This document shows positions 60,653-64,000 of a stretch of DNA of 64,000 bases, in pieces. Origin of the DNA: Liquorilactobacillus ghanensis DSM 18630 (lineage in GTDB: Bacteria > Bacillota > Bacilli > Lactobacillales > Lactobacillaceae); contig NZ_AZGB01000016.1 in assembly GCF_001435235.1 (NCBI RefSeq), forward strand, positions 124,001-188,000, in the 5' to 3' direction. The notes beneath the pieces were generated by a model, which was not told where the DNA came from, made no database searches, and saw nothing but the letters and a program-made list of their open reading frames with translations. A program made the position numbers and the translations under genes. Numbering within the stretch: the first letter of the stretch is position 1; every line of letters starts with the position of its first letter.

Positions 60653-61534
60653 ATGAGAAAAGTTAAGGTTGCAGCTACTCAAATGAACTGCAATTGGAGA
60701 ATTGATGAAAATTTAAGTCAAGCTCAAAAACTTGTTGTGTCAGCGGCCAATGAAGGGGCTAAGATTATCTTATTGCAGGAGTTATTTGAAACACCCTATT
60801 TTTGTCACCAAGAAAAATATCATTACTTTGATCTAGCTGCACAATTAAATGGAAATCCAGTGATCGCTAAATTCTCTGCTTTAGCTCGGCAATTAAAAGT
60901 TGTTTTGCCAATTAGTTTTTTTGAACGATGTGGTAACATTTTTTTCAATTCACTGGTTGTAATCGATGCTGATGGTAAAGTTTTGGATGTTTATCGCAAG
61001 ACGCACATACCAACTGGTCAAGATTATGAAGAAAAATTTTATTTTGCTCCAGGCGATACTGGTTTTAAAGTTTGGACAACTAAATACGGCCGAATAGGTG
61101 TTGGCATTTGTTGGGATCAATGGTTTCCCGAAACTACGCGGATTTTAACGTTAAAGGGTGCTGAGATTGTTTTTTTCCCAACCGCGATTGGAAGTGAACC
61201 CGTTTTGGGATATAACAGTGAACCCCATTGGCAGCGTACGATTCAAGGACAATCAGCAGCCAATTTAGTTCCAATTGTCGTTAGTAATAGAGTAGGGACA
61301 GAAGTCGATGAAAATAAGCTGACCTTTTATGGATCTTCATTTAGTACAAATCAATTTGGAGAAATATTATCACAAGCAGATCAAAAATCGACCAGTTTTA
61401 TTACTGCTGAGCTGGATTTAGACCAGGTTATGAAAGATCGGCGTAATTGGGGCGTTTTTCGGGATAGACGACCGGAGATGTATCAAGATTTGTTATCACT
61501 AGCAGCAATTAATGAAAACACCAGTAATAGTTGA
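60653..61534 (+). CDS. aguB: N-carbamoylputrescine amidase
   Basis: A 293-residue nitrilase-superfamily amidase. The catalytic triad is visible: Glu in IILLQELFETPYF (about residue 43), Lys in VYRKTHIPTG, and C153 in VGICWDQWFPE. It splits N-carbamoylputrescine into putrescine, CO2 and ammonia, so unlike the putrescine carbamoyltransferase route it yields no ATP. Together with AguA and PatA this makes the operon a nitrogen-scavenging route. The gene is last in the operon and ends at a hairpin terminator. Confidence 0.95.
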   Translation: MRKVKVAATQMNCNWRIDENLSQAQKLVVSAANEGAKIILLQELFETPYFCHQEKYHYFDLAAQLNGNPVIAKFSALARQLKVVLPISFFERCGNIFFNSLVVIDADGKVLDVYRKTHIPTGQDYEEKFYFAPGDTGFKVWTTKYGRIGVGICWDQWFPETTRILTLKGAEIVFFPTAIGSEPVLGYNSEPHWQRTIQGQSAANLVPIVVSNRVGTEVDENKLTFYGSSFSTNQFGEILSQADQKSTSFITAELDLDQVMKDRRNWGVFRDRRPEMYQDLLSLAAINENTSNS

Positions 61535-61578
61535 TCAAATTTGTTAGATTGAAAATTAATTTACTATTTTAAGTGTTA

Positions 61579-61613
61579 AGAAGCTGAGACTAAATCTAAT
61601 CTCAGCTTCTTTA
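61579..61613. terminator. Terminator of the polyamine operon
   Basis: AGAAGCTGAGA (61579-61589) and TCTCAGCTTCT (61600-61610) form a perfect 11-base stem with a 10-base loop and a short T run. It also faces the end of the minus-strand HesB-like gene. Confidence 0.75.
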
Positions 61614-61648
61614 ACGTGGTTTTTAATTTAATGCAGTTTAGCGAAAAG

Positions 61649-62056
61649 TCAGTTTGCAATCTCGTCAATTGGTTCTAAACCAATTTTAGGTTTTTCTGTT
61701 GTTTGAGATAAATCAATTATTGGTAAATTATTCGCAATTAATCCAGTCCTATCACCTGTTAAACAAAGCGAACCGAATTTGGTTAAAAATAACCGATTTT
61801 TTTCATCTAAAAATTCTTTTGAATAACCTTTAATTAGGAAACTTCCCATACTAGTGTTTACCTGGCTGTCGAAATCGGTTAGGTCAGCAGAAGAATTAAC
61901 GATAATCAAATTAAAATTTACTTCCAAACTACAAGTAGCTTGAACCCTGGAATAAAGACCAACACCATCATCAAAATTTAAGAGCACTTTTAAAGCTGGC
62001 TGTTTCAAATACTTGTTAAGTCTTTTTTGAACCGCTGGTGTAATTTTTAAAAACAT
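61649..62056 (-). CDS. HesB/IscA-like iron-sulfur cluster biosynthesis family protein
   Basis: A 135-residue protein of the Lactobacillales 'iron-sulfur cluster biosynthesis family' (HesB-like fold). It starts MFLKITPAVQKRLNKYL and continues VLLNFDDGVGLYSRVQATCSLEVNFNLIIV, the usual order of this group. The Cys-Gly-Cys tail of true IscA/ErpA is missing, so metal or cluster binding by that site is doubtful. It is transcribed away from the sirtuin-like gene with a palindrome between the two starts. Confidence 0.7.
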   Translation of the reverse strand: MFLKITPAVQKRLNKYLKQPALKVLLNFDDGVGLYSRVQATCSLEVNFNLIIVNSSADLTDFDSQVNTSMGSFLIKGYSKEFLDEKNRLFLTKFGSLCLTGDRTGLIANNLPIIDLSQTTEKPKIGLEPIDEIAN

Positions 62057-62098
62057 GGTTTCATCTCCCTTGAAAATAAATCCTTTCAGCTTTACTAT

Positions 62099-62110
62099 GT
62101 ATGTACATAC
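62099..62110. promoter_or_regulatory. Palindromic operator between HesB-like and sirtuin/MarR genes
   Basis: GTATGTACATAC is a perfect 12-base palindrome between two divergent start codons. It is the natural target for the MarR protein encoded at 62865, which would then control both directions. Confidence 0.5.
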
Positions 62111-62128
62111 TAAAACCGAAAGGGGTGT

Positions 62129-62863
62129 TTGTCAATTAATCAACTAGATCAATTTATGCAGTTATTAATTCATTCAAAATCAACGGTTGTGATCACCGGT
62201 GCTGGAATATCGACTGCTTGCGGCTATCCTGATTTGGACAAGATGAATGAAATAACAATTAAGCATACGCAAAATAAGCAACCGTTAATGCAAATATTAA
62301 CTAATCGGTTTGCACAACAAAATCCGACTGATTTTTATCGCTTGTATCGGTTAACACATTTTCGACCAGAGGTGCTTCCAAGTGCAAGCCATCAAATTCT
62401 TACAGAATTGGAAAAGAGAAAATTAATTACGGGGATCATAACTTTTAACTTAGATTACCTGCACACGCTTGCAGGTGCAAAACGAGTTATTGAGTATTGG
62501 GGAAGTATCAATGACAACTATTGTATTGCCCATCACCACCGGTTTGATTTAAATTATATCCAGGATAATACAGTTCCTTATTGTCCAATTGATAATTCAT
62601 TGATTTTACCGATTTTTGTTATGAGAAATATGGTGGCACTGAAAGCAGCAGTAACAGCCGGAAGACAATTAATTAAACAAGCTGATCTATTAATAGTAAT
62701 GGGAACTAAACTACATCATGGATTAATTCCCAATCAAGCTAAATTAATAGTTATTAATGATGAACCAATTAAAGTGCCGCAAGCAGTTAATTTATTTATT
62801 CAGAATAAACTGGATCCAGTTTTAGAGGAATTATTGTTCCGATTAAAGATGAAGGGGTGGTAG
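62129..62863 (+). CDS. Sirtuin-like (Sir2 family) protein with altered catalytic residues
   Basis: A 244-residue Sir2-fold protein. It starts at TTG 62129 with AAAGG 5 bases before it; a later ATG (62156) would remove part of the first helix. The NAD site VVITGAGISTACGYPDLD and FNLDYLHTLAG (TQNIDGLH type) are recognisable. The catalytic HG of ELHGS is replaced, reading EYWGS, the usual GIPDFR has become GYPDLD, and only two of four zinc cysteines remain (YC, YC). Deacetylation by the normal mechanism is unlikely; NAD binding or ADP-ribosyl chemistry may persist. It is coupled to a MarR gene one base after its stop. Confidence 0.75.
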   Translation: MSINQLDQFMQLLIHSKSTVVITGAGISTACGYPDLDKMNEITIKHTQNKQPLMQILTNRFAQQNPTDFYRLYRLTHFRPEVLPSASHQILTELEKRKLITGIITFNLDYLHTLAGAKRVIEYWGSINDNYCIAHHHRFDLNYIQDNTVPYCPIDNSLILPIFVMRNMVALKAAVTAGRQLIKQADLLIVMGTKLHHGLIPNQAKLIVINDEPIKVPQAVNLFIQNKLDPVLEELLFRLKMKGW

Positions 62864-62864
62864 T

Positions 62865-63284
62865 ATGGATAATTCGTTAGCAATCAATGAGTGTTTGTAT
62901 TTTACTAGTAATCGGCTGGCTCGCCAAACAGAAAAGCTAGCCAAAAGGGCTTATCAACCTACCGGGATAAGCCCAACTTATAATTATATTTTATTGACTG
63001 TTGATCAATCTGGAACAATTACTTTACATGAGCTTGCTAAAAAAATGGGAATTGCTCCGTCTACTATGTCGCGATTTATTAAGTTCTTAGTTGAAAAGAA
63101 ATTGCTCAATAAGCAAATTGGCTGGCGGAAAATAGAATTGAGTCTAAGTTCCCAAGGTAAACAATTGATGCCGACAATTAAAGCTTGCTATCGTCAACTT
63201 GATGAACAAGTTAACAGCTTAATTAGTCAGCAAGAAAAAGAAAAGTTAATCAGATTGTTAAATCAGCAGTTTCTGAAATTTTGA
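62865..63284 (+). CDS. MarR family transcriptional regulator
   Basis: A 139-residue winged-helix regulator. The recognition region is ITLHELAKKMGIAPSTMSRFIKFLVEKKLLNKQ, with the wing GWRKIELSLSSQGK. It begins right after the sirtuin-like gene behind GGGGTGG, so the two are co-expressed. A palindrome upstream of that pair is a likely autoregulatory site. Confidence 0.85.
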   Translation: MDNSLAINECLYFTSNRLARQTEKLAKRAYQPTGISPTYNYILLTVDQSGTITLHELAKKMGIAPSTMSRFIKFLVEKKLLNKQIGWRKIELSLSSQGKQLMPTIKACYRQLDEQVNSLISQQEKEKLIRLLNQQFLKF

Positions 63285-63489
63285 AAATTGGTTTTCAAAG
63301 GGCTTTGCTCATTAAAATTAAAGCATGATTATCTTGAATCGACTGTCAGCTTGACCGTGCCCTGCAAGTAGTGTCAGTCGTAGGATCAATCATGTTATTA
63401 ATGAAGAAAGCTAAAAATATCTGTAACGTTCAATTAAAACTGAAATTTGTAATTGATGGATCTTAAATTGGCTATTATGACCAATGAGT

Positions 63490-64000
63490 TCACTTAAAAA
63501 TTTCTGGAATAAATAAATTGCCAAGTGTTGCAGCCATAATTGCTTTAATTGCAGGCATCCGATTGGCGCCTTCTTGGAAAACTAACGAGTTCGTGCTTTG
63601 AAAAACTTCATCAGTAATTTCTAAGGCAGTTAAATTATAATCGGCCATAAATTTGCGACCGATACTAGTATTGGTATCATGAAAAGCAGGTAGGCAATGA
63701 AGAATGACGGTGTCTTGCTTGTGAGTTGCAGCAACTAGTTCAGAATTAATTTGATAGGCAAGTAGCTGTTCGATTCTTTGGTGATAGTCAACTTTTTCTC
63801 CCATTGAAACCCAAACATCAGTATACAAAGCATCCGCTCCCGCAACTGCTTGTTGTGGATCAGCTGTAATTAGTATTTCGGCACCACTTTTGCCAGCTGC
63901 TTGTTGAGCGGCTTGGACGACTTTTTTACTGGGTTGCAGATCAGTTGGGGCACCAATGTGAATGTTGACCCCAAGGATGGCACCGGTAACCAGCAGACTA
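63490..64000 (-). CDS. Ornithine carbamoyltransferase, 3' part (gene continues beyond the window)
   Basis: The minus-strand frame is open from the window edge to the TGA at 63490, giving about 169 C-terminal residues. The order is ILGVNIHIGAPTDLQPSKKV, then DALYTDVWVSMGEKVDYHQRI, the ornithine-binding Asp and SMGE in place, and the HCLPAFHD motif that is diagnostic of the family. EGANRMPAIKAIMAATLGN ends the enzyme. The HCLPAFHD context and length of the tail suit anabolic or catabolic ornithine carbamoyltransferase rather than the putrescine enzyme. It converts carbamoyl phosphate and ornithine to citrulline, or the reverse. The 205 bases before it hold no gene. Confidence 0.88.
   Translation of the reverse strand, partial: SLLVTGAILGVNIHIGAPTDLQPSKKVVQAAQQAAGKSGAEILITADPQQAVAGADALYTDVWVSMGEKVDYHQRIEQLLAYQINSELVAATHKQDTVILHCLPAFHDTNTSIGRKFMADYNLTALEITDEVFQSTNSLVFQEGANRMPAIKAIMAATLGNLFIPEIFK

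Noticed and set aside
63490-64000. Putrescine carbamoyltransferase belonging to the agmatine genes
   Set aside because: The HCLPAFHD context and C-terminal tail fit ornithine carbamoyltransferase, and the agmatine route here already uses the AguB amidase.
1-64000. CRISPR arrays, tRNA or rRNA genes, intact insertion sequences, prophage
   Set aside because: No regularly spaced repeats, cloverleaf-like sequences, rRNA segments, complete transposase or phage genes were seen. Only a doubtful transposase tail near 3178-3255 was noted.

Overview
The window is AT-rich, densely coded DNA from a low-GC Gram-positive bacterium. An LPQTG sortase-anchored surface protein, an ECF vitamin transporter, a T-box leader, an Fst-type toxin, a 2-hydroxycarboxylate exchanger, an L-2-hydroxyisocaproate dehydrogenase homologue and frequent TTG starts together point to the Lactobacillaceae. 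A plant, wine or cider type of habitat would fit the gene content, but the genus cannot be fixed from this sequence alone.

Layout. (1) 170-3008, minus strand: a MarR-controlled redox/electrophile operon (quinone-reductase-like MDR, nitroreductase, ABM monooxygenase, DUF1304), then a frameshifted SRPBCC gene and an Rgg-like regulator. (2) 4856-7494: an EamA exporter and an amino acid permease. (3) 7678-13761: a haem-uptake operon with two NEAT-type surface proteins, a binding protein, permease, ATPase and ferrochelatase, behind a palindromic operator. (4) 14344-19620: pyridoxal-type kinase with an ECF S component, an atypical D-2-hydroxyacid dehydrogenase and two MFS exporters. (5) 20318-22736: a T-box leader driving OsmC and an orphan peptide-binding lipoprotein. 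(6) 23418-23660: an Fst/par-type type I toxin-antitoxin module whose 29-codon toxin was too short for ordinary gene calling. (7) 23981-27490: MarR/NmrA/aldo-keto reductase operon and an orphan amino-acid-binding lipoprotein. (8) 27961-43635: a glycoside-utilisation locus with an AraC regulator, GH2, GPH transporter, circularly permuted GH3, GH43, ordinary GH3, GH78 alpha-L-rhamnosidase and a LacI regulator. All the hydrolases lack signal peptides, so whole glycosides appear to be imported and dismantled inside the cell.

(9) 44186-50537 is the most unusual region. One operon carries a LeuB-like decarboxylating dehydrogenase, an aconitase-family protein that has lost all its Fe-S cysteines, LeuD-like and intact LeuC-like dehydratase subunits, a 2HCT-family exchanger and a 2-hydroxyisocaproate dehydrogenase homologue. 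Read together they suggest a redox-neutral, malolactic-like fermentation: a 2-alkylmalate (for example 2-isopropylmalate) enters, is isomerised, oxidatively decarboxylated to a 2-oxo acid, reduced to a 2-hydroxy acid and exported in exchange. This is inference from residues and gene order.

(10) 51035-61534: a GAF-like/LuxR regulator diverges from a polyamine operon with PotD, a PII signalling protein, PotABC, a YtcJ-like amidohydrolase, putrescine aminotransferase, agmatine deiminase and N-carbamoylputrescine amidase. It would import agmatine/putrescine and strip its nitrogen, with PII placed to sense nitrogen status. (11) 61649-64000: a HesB-like protein, a sirtuin-like protein lacking the catalytic His, a MarR regulator, and the 3' part of an ornithine carbamoyltransferase gene that runs off the window. 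No rRNA, tRNA, CRISPR array or intact insertion sequence was seen.
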